NCBI GenBank assembly: GCA_018698975.1
Contig: JABIPQ010000053.1
Coordinates: 1 to 37,239, forward strand
DNA from: Gammaproteobacteria bacterium
Lineage (GTDB): Bacteria > Pseudomonadota > Gammaproteobacteria > Pseudomonadales > Pseudohongiellaceae
DNA: 37,239 bases
Direction of reading: 5' to 3'
Positions 8,612 to 17,764 of this stretch are shown piece after piece. The notes beneath the pieces were generated by a model. That model was not told the DNA's origin, searched no databases, and worked only from the letters and a program-made list of their open reading frames with translations. Made by a program: the position numbers and the translations under genes. Numbering within the stretch: the first letter of the stretch is position 1; each line of letters starts with the position of its first letter.

Positions 8612-9652
8612 CTAGTGCAGAATTTCGCGGTTCAGGGAGTTGTTTTCCAGAAAATCTGCATATGGAATGATATTGCCCTTATAGATATCAGGCAGATTTT
8701 CTTCGCTTAAAAGGGTGACGAAATAATTTTTCACCGAGCTAACTTTTATACCAGGATGATAATGTTTTTCCGAAATTTTGATGAATGAATGATCGGCGTT
8801 CAGGCCTTCATCCATCACATCAAAGGTCGGAATGCTTTCTCCGCGACTGACTTCCCGAATTAAATTTTCTGAAGCATTCATTTCCTTTAAATGCTGAGCA
8901 TGATTTGCAAGGGCCTTCTCGCTATAAATAAGCATTACACGGCGTTTTCCGTGAGCATCCAGCATCAGGTAGCCAGCCTGAGGGTGATCAATCATATAAT
9001 ATTCTACACAGTCTGTTTTTAGCCGGATGTCGCGGAAATATTCCTGAAATCTGGCATCAACAAGAAATGCATCATGATTATTGGCGATGATTGGGTCGGT
9101 TATCAGCTTGTAGCTGCTGCGAAAATACTGTTCAGAAAAAACAGAGATAGTGGAATTTAAAATTTGTTTCAGGCGTGGATCATGTTTATCAATATACTGA
9201 TCAATGAGCTGCTTATTAAATGCTTTTATCGCCAACTCCATATCTGCTTGCCCGGTAAGCAATACTTTTTTGATAAATGGATTTTTCAGTCCCATTAAAA
9301 ACTCCAACCCATTCATTTCTGGCATCGAATAATCAACAACGACAGTGGCACTTGTCTGGAAACGAGCACTGTTGAATATTTCTTTATGAAGCTTGCCGAT
9401 ATCGACATGGGAAAGGGAGTCTGACTCCTGAGGCCCGGTTTTATAATTGCTGTAGCATCGTTCCAGGAGACTTACTTGCTGGTGAGATTTGTTCACATAG
9501 TCCAGCGCTTCAGATGCTGATTGAAAAAGGCGATAACTCAGGTTCTTATCAAGCATCAGACTGACCCCATCAAGAAAGTCGGGATCATCATCAACCATGA
9601 CTACCTGGGTAGGAAAATAAAAGGGGTGTCCTACATTTATATGATCGTCCAT
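8612..9652 (-). CDS. Response regulator with enlarged receiver and unassigned output domain
   Basis: A 346-aa response regulator. The acidic pocket is D21-D22-D23 (VMVDDDP), the phosphoacceptor is D107 in VVVDYSMPEMNG, the switch residue is T133 in LLTGQAD, and the conserved lysine is K156. D107 lies about 85 residues after the acidic pocket, against about 40 in a standard receiver, so roughly 40-50 residues (about 55-100) are inserted. Residues 175-346 form an output region with motifs EYYMID, AGYLMLDAHGK and ESIPTF; it is not a recognisable DNA-binding, GGDEF/EAL or HD-GYP domain. The ATG at 9652 has AGGA at proper spacing. A longer reading from 9784 would overlap the upstream gene by 41 bp and adds a non-receiver segment, so it was not chosen. 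The partner is probably the convergent kinase at 6943-8547. Confidence 0.8.
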   Translation of the reverse strand: MDDHINVGHPFYFPTQVVMVDDDPDFLDGVSLMLDKNLSYRLFQSASEALDYVNKSHQQVSLLERCYSNYKTGPQESDSLSHVDIGKLHKEIFNSARFQTSATVVVDYSMPEMNGLEFLMGLKNPFIKKVLLTGQADMELAIKAFNKQLIDQYIDKHDPRLKQILNSTISVFSEQYFRSSYKLITDPIIANNHDAFLVDARFQEYFRDIRLKTDCVEYYMIDHPQAGYLMLDAHGKRRVMLIYSEKALANHAQHLKEMNASENLIREVSRGESIPTFDVMDEGLNADHSFIKISEKHYHPGIKVSSVKNYFVTLLSEENLPDIYKGNIIPYADFLENNSLNREILH

Positions 9653-9743
9653 GATTTTATCCTGAATCGCGCGTGCAGCATATTCTTGCTGACGACAGAT
9701 ATAATCCTTTATACATTTCGCTGACCAATAACACAGAACTCTT

Positions 9744-11174
9744 CTATTGCCCTGAATGAGTCCCCGCGCCAAGTATGTGTTCACACTGTTTGCCGATCAA
9801 CTCTATGTCACCGGCAAAATTGTCTGACAGAATATAAGCCATAAAAGACACATTGTCTGCGGGCATGCTAACTTCATGTTGCCCGGCTGTTGAAAATTCC
9901 TCAAAGGTTCTTGCCTGTGACCAGGCTGAATCACTAATTAATACTTCGTTAGGTTTACTTTGTTTGCAAAGGAAAAAGGCGATATCAACAGTTTTTCCCA
10001 GCACGCTATCTGTATCCTGTTCGGCATTTAGCAGCCCGGGAGCGTAAAAAACATCACCGCTGTGAATCGCCATTCTAAATTCCAGGACCTGTTCACCGTT
10101 TTTTCTGTGACTGTTATTAATTCGGTTCATAATTGATTGAAACAGCCCTGCGCAATGAAGTGCATTAATGCTGTGCTTGTCATCGCAATTTAGACTATCA
10201 AAGCACAACAACAGCGAATCCCCGCTAAGGCGCTGGAGTTTTCCACCATATAAGTGCGCTGCCTGGTTAAGATAAAAAATATATTCACGTAAAAGCTTGG
10301 CCAGAGTGGGAGGATGCAGCATTTCAATCGCGGTATTGATATTCACAACCTTGATAATGAGGATGCTGGCGGCAAGTCGGCTAGGCTCACTGTTGTCTTC
10401 TTGCCCTGAACTTTGCCAGATACCGGTTTCCAGCAACTGTCCTTCCATTTCCTCAAAGCGTGCAAGCAGATTGTCTACTGCCATTTGAAGTTGAGCGGTT
10501 TCATTGTTGTCGTTTGTGCTTGCCGGCTGATCAAGAAACCCTGTTTTATCAGTTATTGACTCTAACAGCGCTCTTAAAGGGGAAGTGATGTCTCCAGAGA
10601 GAGCAAATGCCGTGGTGACGACAAGAATCAGGGATATCACCAGGACCAGCAGGAAAAGATTGCGCATCCTTGATTGAAATGAAGAAATTGCACTGGAGTC
10701 TAATTCCAGCTGAATAGACCCGGCGATAGCATCCTGAACGATAATATCTGCAACATAGAGCCCTGGTTGCAGCGTTGCAGACAGATTGGCATTGCCGGTA
10801 CTGCGTACACCCAAAGAAGTTTGTCCTGCACTTGCCAGTTGTTTGCCATCTACATCAAAGACGCTGGCATACACAATATTGTTATCCCTGACCAGTTGCG
10901 AGAGTGCGACATTCAAGCCAAGGGGGTCATTAACCAATACCAGCTCCATGACGGAAGCGGCAGTTTGTTCAGCAAGTGAAGCGCCAAGCAAATCACTGTG
11001 CTCACTAAGTGAACGATTTAGTTCGTTTTGAAACAGCAGCCAGAATGCAGAACTGACGACCAGTAACAGAAGGGAAAAGCTGAGGGCTAACTTATGTCGA
11101 GTTTGCAAAGTCTTACTTATCTGCAAATACTGATTCACAGGCTTGCTTTGATTTGGATTTTTTTCTTTAGGCAA
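9744..11174 (-). CDS. Membrane protein with degenerate class III cyclase domain
   Basis: A 476-aa inner-membrane signalling protein. A transmembrane helix at about 29-48, a periplasmic region 50-170, a second helix at 172-192, and a short HAMP-like linker (DITSPLRALLESI) precede a cytoplasmic domain at about 265-425. That domain has the class III adenylate/guanylate cyclase layout: LLREYIFYLNQ, YGGKLQRLSGDSLLLCF, RMAIHSGDV, GKTVDIAFFL. The second metal aspartate (D319) is kept, but the first metal-binding aspartate position appears to be N278 (KVVNIN), so catalysis is doubtful and a regulatory role is likelier. The start is a TTG at 11174 with a weak ribosome binding site; a GTG 12 codons in is an alternative. 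It lies downstream of epmB and upstream of the response regulator, all on the minus strand. Confidence 0.72.
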   Translation of the reverse strand: MPKEKNPNQSKPVNQYLQISKTLQTRHKLALSFSLLLLVVSSAFWLLFQNELNRSLSEHSDLLGASLAEQTAASVMELVLVNDPLGLNVALSQLVRDNNIVYASVFDVDGKQLASAGQTSLGVRSTGNANLSATLQPGLYVADIIVQDAIAGSIQLELDSSAISSFQSRMRNLFLLVLVISLILVVTTAFALSGDITSPLRALLESITDKTGFLDQPASTNDNNETAQLQMAVDNLLARFEEMEGQLLETGIWQSSGQEDNSEPSRLAASILIIKVVNINTAIEMLHPPTLAKLLREYIFYLNQAAHLYGGKLQRLSGDSLLLCFDSLNCDDKHSINALHCAGLFQSIMNRINNSHRKNGEQVLEFRMAIHSGDVFYAPGLLNAEQDTDSVLGKTVDIAFFLCKQSKPNEVLISDSAWSQARTFEEFSTAGQHEVSMPADNVSFMAYILSDNFAGDIELIGKQCEHILGAGTHSGQ

Positions 11175-11384
11175 GGCTTAAACCCGATCTTTAAAATATT
11201 TTTATATAGTTTATCTCTTCAGGAAGAAAAAAGCCCTAGGCTATCCCTCGACAGCAAATTATTTATGCGTCAGGAGAAATTTTTTCTTGCTTGGGAAAAC
11301 AGTAAAGCTGCTCATTTATTGGAGACTATGTATGTGGATTTAATCAACTTGCTGATCCCGGATTGGCAGAAGTAATGCCAGCAA

Positions 11385-12386
11385 CTAGCCAATGGGTGTT
11401 TTTGAGCTTTCGCCGGGGTTTTCCCTCACCAGTTTCGGTACCAGATATCCTGAAAGGCTTTTTTGTAAAGCTGCAACCAGTGCCCTGGCTTTTTCTTCGC
11501 TCACCTCAAAATGGGCAGCACCACTCACCCTGTCCAGTAAATGCAGGTAATAGGGCAGGATGCCTGCCTGAAATAATCTCTCGCTCAATGCCTTAAGCGC
11601 TTCACAGGAATCATTGATGCCTTTTAGCAGAACACTCTGATTAAGTAGCACTATTCCGGCCTTGCGTAAACTTTCGCAGGCCCGATCAACTTCCTGATCA
11701 AACTCCTGAGCATGATTACTGTGTAATACCAGAATAGTCTGAAATCGGGGATTTGCCAGTAGCTGGCAGAGTGCACTGGTGATGCGTTGAGGAATCATAA
11801 TGGGCAGACGAGTGTGGAGTCGTATGCGATGAATATGCGGTATTTTCGCCAGTTCTTCAAAAAACCAGTCCAGATACTTATCAGGCAGGCTTAATGGATC
11901 GCCACCACTAAAAATCACCTCGCTGATACTTTTATCTTCTGCCAGATAGGCCAGACTTTCCTGCCAGTGTTGCTTACCCGGGAGATTATCCTGGTACGGG
12001 AAATGGCGTCTGAAACAATATCGGCAATGAATGGCGCAGCTGGAGGTAACCAGAAGCAGAGCCCGGCCTTCATATTTGTGCAGAATCCCCGGTTTTGGAT
12101 TGGCAGCGCTTTCTTGCAAGGGATCTGCTGAATAACCGGGGTGCTCAAGGCTTTCCGCGTGGGCGGGAAAGACCTGCATTAAAAGCGGGTCAAAGGGATT
12201 GCCTTTTTCCATGCGGCCGAGATAGGGAGTAGGGACGCGTAGAGGAAATTGTTGGAGCATGGGATGCCCTTCGGGCAGGCAGGCCAGATCAAGATCAAGC
12301 AGGCGGCAGAGTTCGGCGGTATCAGTGATAGTACTGGCCAAAACTTCCTGCCAGCTTGATTGTTGCTGTAATGCGAGGTGTGACAA
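11385..12386 (-). CDS. epmB: EF-P (R)-beta-lysine synthase: L-lysine 2,3-aminomutase EpmB
   Basis: A radical SAM, PLP-dependent lysine 2,3-aminomutase (333 aa) that converts lysine to (R)-beta-lysine for attachment to EF-P. The [4Fe-4S] ligands are C117, C121 and C124 in CAIHCRYC, followed by FRRHFPY. The SAM-binding SGGDPL motif and the PLP lysine (about K318 in SGYLVPKL) are present. The N-terminal block LRVPTPYLGRMEKGNPFDPLL matches EpmB closely. The only credible start is the TTG at 12386, because an in-frame stop lies a few codons upstream. It is divergent from efp across 131 bp, and epmA follows efp, so the beta-lysylation enzymes and their target sit together. No EpmC hydroxylase gene is in the window. 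Confidence 0.95.
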   Translation of the reverse strand: MSHLALQQQSSWQEVLASTITDTAELCRLLDLDLACLPEGHPMLQQFPLRVPTPYLGRMEKGNPFDPLLMQVFPAHAESLEHPGYSADPLQESAANPKPGILHKYEGRALLLVTSSCAIHCRYCFRRHFPYQDNLPGKQHWQESLAYLAEDKSISEVIFSGGDPLSLPDKYLDWFFEELAKIPHIHRIRLHTRLPIMIPQRITSALCQLLANPRFQTILVLHSNHAQEFDQEVDRACESLRKAGIVLLNQSVLLKGINDSCEALKALSERLFQAGILPYYLHLLDRVSGAAHFEVSEEKARALVAALQKSLSGYLVPKLVRENPGESSKTPIG

Positions 12387-12517
12387 TAGGTGATTTCCGT
12401 TTGTATTCAGGTATTTTTATGACCGCAGGTGCTGGTCCAGATCACCTCGAATAGTAGCACTCTTGGCCTGTCACAGGTATCATGCCGAACTTTTCTGGCA
12501 GATGGCTGAGGTTAACA

Positions 12518-13090
12518 ATGGCTACCTATTCAACTAATGAATTTAAATCCGGTCTGAAAATAATGTTGGACGGCGACCCCTGTTCAATTATTGAAAATGA
12601 ATTTGTTAAGCCCGGTAAAGGGCAGGCGTTTAATCGGGTAAAAATTCGTAACCTGATAAACGGCCGTGTTCTGGAGCGCACCTTTAAATCCGGGGAGTCC
12701 CTGGAGGGTGCAGATGTTCAGGAAACAGATATGGAATATCTTTATGCTGATGGCGAGTTCTGGCATTTCATGAAAACCGATGGCAGCTTTGAACAGGTAG
12801 CTGCAGACAGAAGTGCCGTTGAAGGTGCCCTTAACTGGATGAAGGAACAGGATGTTTGTACGATTATTTCCTGGAATGAGTCACCAATTTCGGTCGCTCC
12901 GGCCAATTTTGTTGAGCTGGAAGTCACTGATACAGATCCAGGTCTGAAAGGTGATACAGCCCAGGGCGGCACCAAGCCAGCAATACTGAGTACAGGGGCT
13001 CAGGTTAAGGTACCTTTATTCATAGAAATTGGCGATATCCTGCGAATTGATACCAGAACCGGTGAATACCAGAACCGGGTTAAACAATAA
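12518..13090 (+). CDS. efp: Translation elongation factor P
   Basis: EF-P (190 aa) binds between the ribosomal P and E sites and relieves stalling at polyproline stretches. It has the three-barrel layout: KOW-like N-terminal domain and two OB folds, ending in [18 protein letters not shown]. The modification site is K34 in [12 protein letters not shown], the context used by EpmA. The ATG at 12518 is preceded by GAGG at a spacing of about seven bases, and the protein from there (MATYSTNEF) has the family N-terminus. An in-frame ATG at 12482 would add 12 residues of unrelated sequence and is rejected. epmA follows after 51 bp, with the same orientation. Confidence 0.97.
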   Translation: MATYSTNEFKSGLKIMLDGDPCSIIENEFVKPGKGQAFNRVKIRNLINGRVLERTFKSGESLEGADVQETDMEYLYADGEFWHFMKTDGSFEQVAADRSAVEGALNWMKEQDVCTIISWNESPISVAPANFVELEVTDTDPGLKGDTAQGGTKPAILSTGAQVKVPLFIEIGDILRIDTRTGEYQNRVKQ

Positions 13091-13141
13091 GCCGCTATAT
13101 AGTTTTGCAATCGACGCAGCTGCTGATACCGGGAATTTATA

Positions 13142-14107
13142 ATGGATCGCCAGAACTGGCAGCCAACATCTGACAAGCACATGCTTGAGGCCCGGGCAGC
13201 CTTGCTCGGTCAAATTCGCCGGTTTTTCCATGATCGGCAAGTGCTGGAAGTAGAAACCCCCATTCTGTCCGCTGCAGCTGGTACCGACCTGACTCTGGAT
13301 TCCCTGCTTACCACGCTTCAGGGTAACGGCAGTGAAGGGCAAACTCGTTACCTGCAGACCTCTCCCGAATTTGCCATGAAGCGTCTTTTAGCTTCAGGTA
13401 GCGGACCAATTTACCAATTGGCAAAATCTTTTCGCAATGGTGAGGCAGGCAATAAACATAATCCTGAATTCACCATGCTGGAATGGTACCGACCAGGATA
13501 TTCACTTACCCAGCTAATGGATGAAGTGGAAGAACTGGCAAGTCTGGTGCTTGGCCTGGGTAAAGCTGAGCGTCTTACATACTCTGAACTGTTCTTTCGT
13601 TACCTTGATATTGATCCTTTGGCTAGTTCCCTTGCTGCTTTGAAGCAGGTCGCCAGAGCAAAACTGGAGGTGAGTTTTGATAGTGATGATTCTGATCAAT
13701 GGCTGGATTTATTATTTAGCCACTGTATCGAGCCGCACTTAAAGGCGCCTGTTTTTATTACTCATTACCCACCATCCCAGGCTGCATTGGCGAAGCTGGC
13801 AGAAAATGAGCAGGGGCAGCTGGTAGCTTTACGTTTTGAGCTGGTCGCGCATGGTATGGAGTTGGCAAATGGCTATGATGAGTTGACAGATCCAGAAGAG
13901 CAGCGCCAGCGTTTTGAGAAAGACCTGTCTGTGCGCCATTCAAATGGCTTGCCGCAATATCCTCTGGATGAAAATTTTATTGCTGCACTGGCCCATGGCT
14001 TGCCAGACTGCGCCGGAGTCGCCATGGGCGTGGATCGTTTGCTGATGATAAAAACCAGTAGTAATAATATCCGCGAAGTCATTTCTTTTCCTGTCGATAT
14101 CGCCTGA
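13142..14107 (+). CDS. epmA: EF-P--(R)-beta-lysine ligase EpmA (PoxA/GenX)
   Basis: A 321-aa paralogue of the catalytic core of class II lysyl-tRNA synthetase that ligates (R)-beta-lysine to EF-P K34. It lacks the N-terminal anticodon-binding OB domain of LysS, as expected for the family. Class II motifs are visible: the segment VLEVETPILS, motif 2 in QLAKSFRNGEAGNKHNPEFTMLEWYR (residues about 97-122), and motif 3 in GVAMGVDRLLM near the C-terminus. It is co-oriented with efp 51 bp upstream, and epmB lies on the other side of efp. The three genes together support the function strongly. Confidence 0.95.
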   Translation: MDRQNWQPTSDKHMLEARAALLGQIRRFFHDRQVLEVETPILSAAAGTDLTLDSLLTTLQGNGSEGQTRYLQTSPEFAMKRLLASGSGPIYQLAKSFRNGEAGNKHNPEFTMLEWYRPGYSLTQLMDEVEELASLVLGLGKAERLTYSELFFRYLDIDPLASSLAALKQVARAKLEVSFDSDDSDQWLDLLFSHCIEPHLKAPVFITHYPPSQAALAKLAENEQGQLVALRFELVAHGMELANGYDELTDPEEQRQRFEKDLSVRHSNGLPQYPLDENFIAALAHGLPDCAGVAMGVDRLLMIKTSSNNIREVISFPVDIA

Positions 14108-14196
14108 GCTGTATTCCAGCAGCAAGGTGCTTGAGAAGCGATTTTTTATAGCCGTGCTAAGATAAAATAGTCTGGTAAAAAACAGGACTTAAGCTT

Positions 14197-14835
14197 ATGG
14201 AATCAACCGCCAAAGAAAACACTGCTGATACTTTTCAGGAATCTGACATTGAATATGCCGGATTCTGGATTCGTGTATTGGCGTCTATTCTGGATTCTAT
14301 TTTTTTGCTGATGATCATCGTTCCCTTGCTGTTGGTTTTCTACGGCCCCGGCATACTGTTTACTACTGAGTCACCAGGTCTGGTTTATGACTTTATCAAC
14401 TATGGCTTGCCCTTGATCGTCATTGTGGTTTTCTGGCAATACCGTTCGGCGACGCCAGGAAAGATCATGATGGATATTTATATCGTTGATGAAAAGACAC
14501 TGCAGCACCCGCCTTTTGGACGCCTGGTACTTCGTTATCTGGGTTACTATGTATCAATTATCCCGTTATTTCTCGGTCTTCTCTGGGTAGGTATTGATAA
14601 AAGAAAACAGGGTTTTCATGACAAGATTGCAAAGACTCTGGTCATCAGGAAAAAACTAAAAGCGGATAATGAGTTTGCTATGGAAGGCATGCATGAGGAA
14701 AGAGATGACAAAGTAATAGGCGAAGGAAGAGAAGAAAGGGGAGAAGAAGGAAGAGAAAGAAAAGAGAATGGTGAAAAACTATCTGAATCTGCTTCAGAGA
14801 TTTCAAGCAAGAAGCACGATCCCTGGAAAGAATAG
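14197..14835 (+). CDS. RDD-family membrane protein with charged C-terminal tail
   Basis: A 212-aa RDD-domain protein. Residues about 20-150 carry three hydrophobic segments (33-58, 68-85, 108-130) with the family signatures GFWIRVLASILDS and SATPGKIMM. Some RDD proteins act as ion antiporters, but the role here is unknown. From residue 155 the protein becomes a low-complexity tail rich in Glu, Arg, Gly and Lys (encoded at about 14690-14800), purine-rich on the coding strand and unlike the neighbouring genes. AGGA lies about eight bases before the ATG. It sits between epmA (+) and psd (-), converging on psd with an 17-bp gap. Confidence 0.85.
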   Translation: MESTAKENTADTFQESDIEYAGFWIRVLASILDSIFLLMIIVPLLLVFYGPGILFTTESPGLVYDFINYGLPLIVIVVFWQYRSATPGKIMMDIYIVDEKTLQHPPFGRLVLRYLGYYVSIIPLFLGLLWVGIDKRKQGFHDKIAKTLVIRKKLKADNEFAMEGMHEERDDKVIGEGREERGEEGRERKENGEKLSESASEISSKKHDPWKE

Positions 14836-14852
14836 TTCGCGGTTGGATAAAG

Positions 14853-15707
14853 CTATTTTTTTATATCGCCAATTTGTTCGCCCATTTTCACAGCAAAATT
14901 TTCATCTACGTCCTGTAACCAATTAACTGCTCCCGGGCCTGTCAGTAAAATTACTGTTGAACCCAACTTAAACCGTCCCATTTCTTCCCCTTTGGCCAGC
15001 TGAATCGCAGGGTGCTGGTTTGCATAATCGCTTGTGCAGAGACCATGTGGTGCAGGGGCTACCTGACCAGACCATACTGTTTCTATGCCAGCAACAATCA
15101 TGGCACCGACAAGAATCATCGCCATAGGGCCTGCATCAGTATCAAACAGACATACTGCACGTTCGTTACGGGCAAACAGATCGTCAATTCTCTCACTGGT
15201 AGTCTGGTTTACTGAAAAAAGTTTTCCAGGTACGTAAATCATTTTTTTTAATATGCCGGCGCAAGGCATATGTACGCGATGATAATCTTTGGGCGAAAGA
15301 TAAACTGTGACAAATGACCCGTCCAGAAATGAGCTTGCAGTGTCGCTGTCACCACCAAGCAAGGCGGCCAATGAAAAACTCTTTCCCTTGGCCTGAAATA
15401 ATTGATCGCCAGTGATATTCCCTGCTGCACTGATGATGCCGTCTGCCGGACTGACCAAAGAATCCGGAGCCGAATGCACCTCTCTTGTGCCGGGTTTTAA
15501 AGCACGCGTAAAAAAGTCATTAAAGGTAGCAAAGTCTTCGGCCTCTGAGTTTATGGCTTCCGCCATATTGACTCCATAGCGCTTAACGAATTTTCTGATC
15601 ATGAAATTTTTCAGGGCGGGGGTAGATGCATCAGCCAGTTTCCCTGCCAGGCGCGAAAGCAGGTGCTGGGGGGCCAGGTGTTGAAAGAAAATAAACAGGG
15701 ATTTCAT
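14853..15707 (-). CDS. psd: Phosphatidylserine decarboxylase proenzyme
   Basis: Psd (284 aa) is a membrane-associated pyruvoyl enzyme that decarboxylates phosphatidylserine to phosphatidylethanolamine. The self-cleavage site is LGST, with cleavage expected between G249 and S250, producing the pyruvoyl group on the alpha chain. The other members of the proposed triad are D89 in SPADGIIS and H146 in YHRVHMP. Length matches the type I family. The ATG at 15707 has no obvious ribosome binding site. It follows rhdA on the same strand by 34 bp; the order rsgA-rhdA-psd is the same as in Pseudomonas, which suggests a shared transcript. Confidence 0.96.
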   Translation of the reverse strand: MKSLFIFFQHLAPQHLLSRLAGKLADASTPALKNFMIRKFVKRYGVNMAEAINSEAEDFATFNDFFTRALKPGTREVHSAPDSLVSPADGIISAAGNITGDQLFQAKGKSFSLAALLGGDSDTASSFLDGSFVTVYLSPKDYHRVHMPCAGILKKMIYVPGKLFSVNQTTSERIDDLFARNERAVCLFDTDAGPMAMILVGAMIVAGIETVWSGQVAPAPHGLCTSDYANQHPAIQLAKGEEMGRFKLGSTVILLTGPGAVNWLQDVDENFAVKMGEQIGDIKK

Positions 15708-15741
15708 ATTTTTTGTAATGGCCTGCTGCGAACAATCAGCT

Positions 15742-16557
15742 TTAGTTTGTTTCTATCGGGGTGTCAGGCAAATTGCCCCATTCTGACCAGGAACCATCAT
15801 AGGCTTTCACCTGAAAACCCAGTGCCTTGGCGATTAGATAGGTGAGACCGGAACGGTGATGTGTTTGGCAATGAGTAATGATCCTGTCACCTGATCGTAT
15901 ACCCCGCTCTTCAAGCATCTGCTTTAGCATCGGTAGAGGGAGCAATCTCAGATTGCGGGATCTGTCCATGGTCTCCAGCCAGTCAAGATTGACTGCCCCG
16001 GGGATGTGGCCGCCGCGAGCAGAGGATAATTTGGTGCCAATAAATTCTTCATGGCTGCGCGCATCCCATATTCTGGTTTGCTCATCATCCAGGGAGGCGA
16101 GAACTTCTTCAAGCTCGGCGTTGAATGATTTATCCAGAGTAAGAGTCACTTGCGTGGGCGTAGCTGACACCGGCTGATTGTCCAGCGGATGATTTTCCTT
16201 GGCCCAGGCATGAATGCCGCCATTGAGGTAGGAATAATGTTTATGGTTAATGAGATCAAGAGTCCAGATAAAGCGCCCGGCCCAGCCACCACCTTCATCA
16301 TCATAAACAACGATATGTTTTTCCGGGGAATAGCCAATACGTGAAAAAAGGCTTTCAAGTTTATCCTTATCAGGCATTTTGCCAGGTGCTGGCGGTAAAC
16401 CGCAGACAAGTTCAGAAGGATTAATATGGATAGCGCCTGGCACATGCACTTGCGCATAAGTATTGGCAGAGCTGACATCCACAATCAAAAGATTGTCATC
16501 ACCAAGAGCCGCTGCAAGCGTTTCCGGTTCGATAATAAGATCAAGAGCTAAAGACAT
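15742..16557 (-). CDS. rhdA: Thiosulfate sulfurtransferase (rhodanese) RhdA
   Basis: A tandem-domain rhodanese. The inactive N-terminal domain (about 1-125, with VYDDEGGGWAGRFIW) and the catalytic C-terminal domain are both present. The catalytic loop is CQTHHR, with Cys at residue 230 when translation starts at 16557, the number I recall for Azotobacter RhdA. This loop is distinct from the CGSGVTA loop of SseA-type mercaptopyruvate sulfurtransferases, so RhdA is preferred. An ATG at 16674 would add 39 residues that do not look like rhodanese and would begin only six bases after the rsgA stop, so the shorter form was chosen. The ribosome binding site at 16557 is weak. It lies between rsgA and psd. 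Confidence 0.92.
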   Translation of the reverse strand: MSLALDLIIEPETLAAALGDDNLLIVDVSSANTYAQVHVPGAIHINPSELVCGLPPAPGKMPDKDKLESLFSRIGYSPEKHIVVYDDEGGGWAGRFIWTLDLINHKHYSYLNGGIHAWAKENHPLDNQPVSATPTQVTLTLDKSFNAELEEVLASLDDEQTRIWDARSHEEFIGTKLSSARGGHIPGAVNLDWLETMDRSRNLRLLPLPMLKQMLEERGIRSGDRIITHCQTHHRSGLTYLIAKALGFQVKAYDGSWSEWGNLPDTPIETN

Positions 16558-16680
16558 GAGATAGGGTTTTCCGGGAAAGTGATTCTTAAACTGTGCAGGG
16601 GCGAAGGCTGATTTTAACTGATTCCACCGGCAATGGTGAAGCAGTGGTGAAATCGACGTAATGGTAATGCCCATAATGTT

Positions 16681-17700
16681 TTAATTGTCCAGGGTCTGAT
16701 GAATCTGTCGGTAGCTATCCATGCGCTTGGCATTTATCTGACCTGCTTCGACCGCCTGTTTCAGACTACAGCCGGGTTCCTGGTCATGTCGGCAATCGCG
16801 AAACTTACATTGTCCCAGGAAAGGGCGAAATTCAATGAAGCCGTTTAACAAGGTGTCATGGTCCAGATGCTCCAGATGAAACTCCCGAATTCCAGGTGAG
16901 TCGATTAGGTCGCCACCCGTAGAAAAATGATACAGGCGCGCTGAGGTAGTCGTGTGTTTCCCTTTATGTCTGGCTTCTGATAATTCACCCACCTGGGTAT
17001 TGGCATCAGGAAGCAGCGTGTTGATCAGTGCCGATTTGCCGACACCGGATTGTCCGACAAAAACAGATGTTTTGTCATCCAGCAAAACTTTGAGATTTTC
17101 CATACCTGCGCCGGTTTTTGAGGAAACTGTTAGCACGGGATAGCCGATCTCCTGATAGATTGCTAATAAGTCATGCATTGCCTGCCGATTGTCTTCGTCC
17201 ACTAGATCAGATTTGTTCATCAGGATGACAGGAGCAAGGTGGTACTGCTCTGCTGCCACCAGATAACGATCAATCAGATTGGCAAAGGGTTGCGGGACAG
17301 GGGCAATAACAATTATGGTCTGGTCGATATTGGCGGCGACAGGTCGCATCTCCCCTAAACTGGAGGGGCGTTCAAGAAAATTCTCTCTGGGCAGAACGGC
17401 AATAATGACGCCTACCGGATCGCCACCTTGCCAGATGACATAATCACCTGTGACCAGGGAATCTATATTGGAGCGTTGGAAACAGCGAAAAATATCGCCT
17501 TCGTTTGGGCCTTCAAGTGCTTCGACATCCAGTTGCTGGCCAAAGTTGGAAATGACAATGCCTTTTTGTTCATCACCAAGAGCCATTGTATTGAGTGAGT
17601 CCTCAAGCCTGGCTTTCTTCTTGGCAGCTCTGTCGGTATAGGCATCCTGCATTTTCTGAATTCGCCACAGTTGGCGACGGTTGAGCTGCTTCTTTTTCAT
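16681..17700 (-). CDS. rsgA: Ribosome small subunit-dependent GTPase RsgA
   Basis: RsgA (YjeQ, 339 aa) is a circularly permuted GTPase that checks late assembly of the 30S subunit. The permuted motif order is clear: G4 NKSD at 162-165, G1 GQSGVGKS at 216-223, and G3 DSPG at 267-270. An OB-fold precedes the GTPase at about 45-110, and a C-terminal zinc site uses C298, C303, H305 and C311. The N-terminus is basic (KKKQLNRRQ), as in orthologues. It is divergent from orn with 64 bp between the two starts, so both promoters must lie in that gap. rhdA and psd follow on the same strand. Confidence 0.96.
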   Translation of the reverse strand: MKKKQLNRRQLWRIQKMQDAYTDRAAKKKARLEDSLNTMALGDEQKGIVISNFGQQLDVEALEGPNEGDIFRCFQRSNIDSLVTGDYVIWQGGDPVGVIIAVLPRENFLERPSSLGEMRPVAANIDQTIIVIAPVPQPFANLIDRYLVAAEQYHLAPVILMNKSDLVDEDNRQAMHDLLAIYQEIGYPVLTVSSKTGAGMENLKVLLDDKTSVFVGQSGVGKSALINTLLPDANTQVGELSEARHKGKHTTTSARLYHFSTGGDLIDSPGIREFHLEHLDHDTLLNGFIEFRPFLGQCKFRDCRHDQEPGCSLKQAVEAGQINAKRMDSYRQIHQTLDN

Positions 17701-17764
17701 AAGGCATATTATCAGTGCCTTTGTTACAATCCTTCAACAATTTATCGGTAGCAATAAGAAAATA

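Noticed and set aside
9653..9784. Extended N-terminus of the response regulator
   Set aside because: It would overlap the upstream gene by 41 bp, and the segment does not look like receiver sequence, while the ATG at 9652 has a good ribosome binding site.
11094..11375. 93-residue open frame on the plus strand between the cyclase-like gene and epmB
   Set aside because: It starts inside the cyclase-like gene on the opposite strand, has no ribosome binding site and shows no recognisable family.
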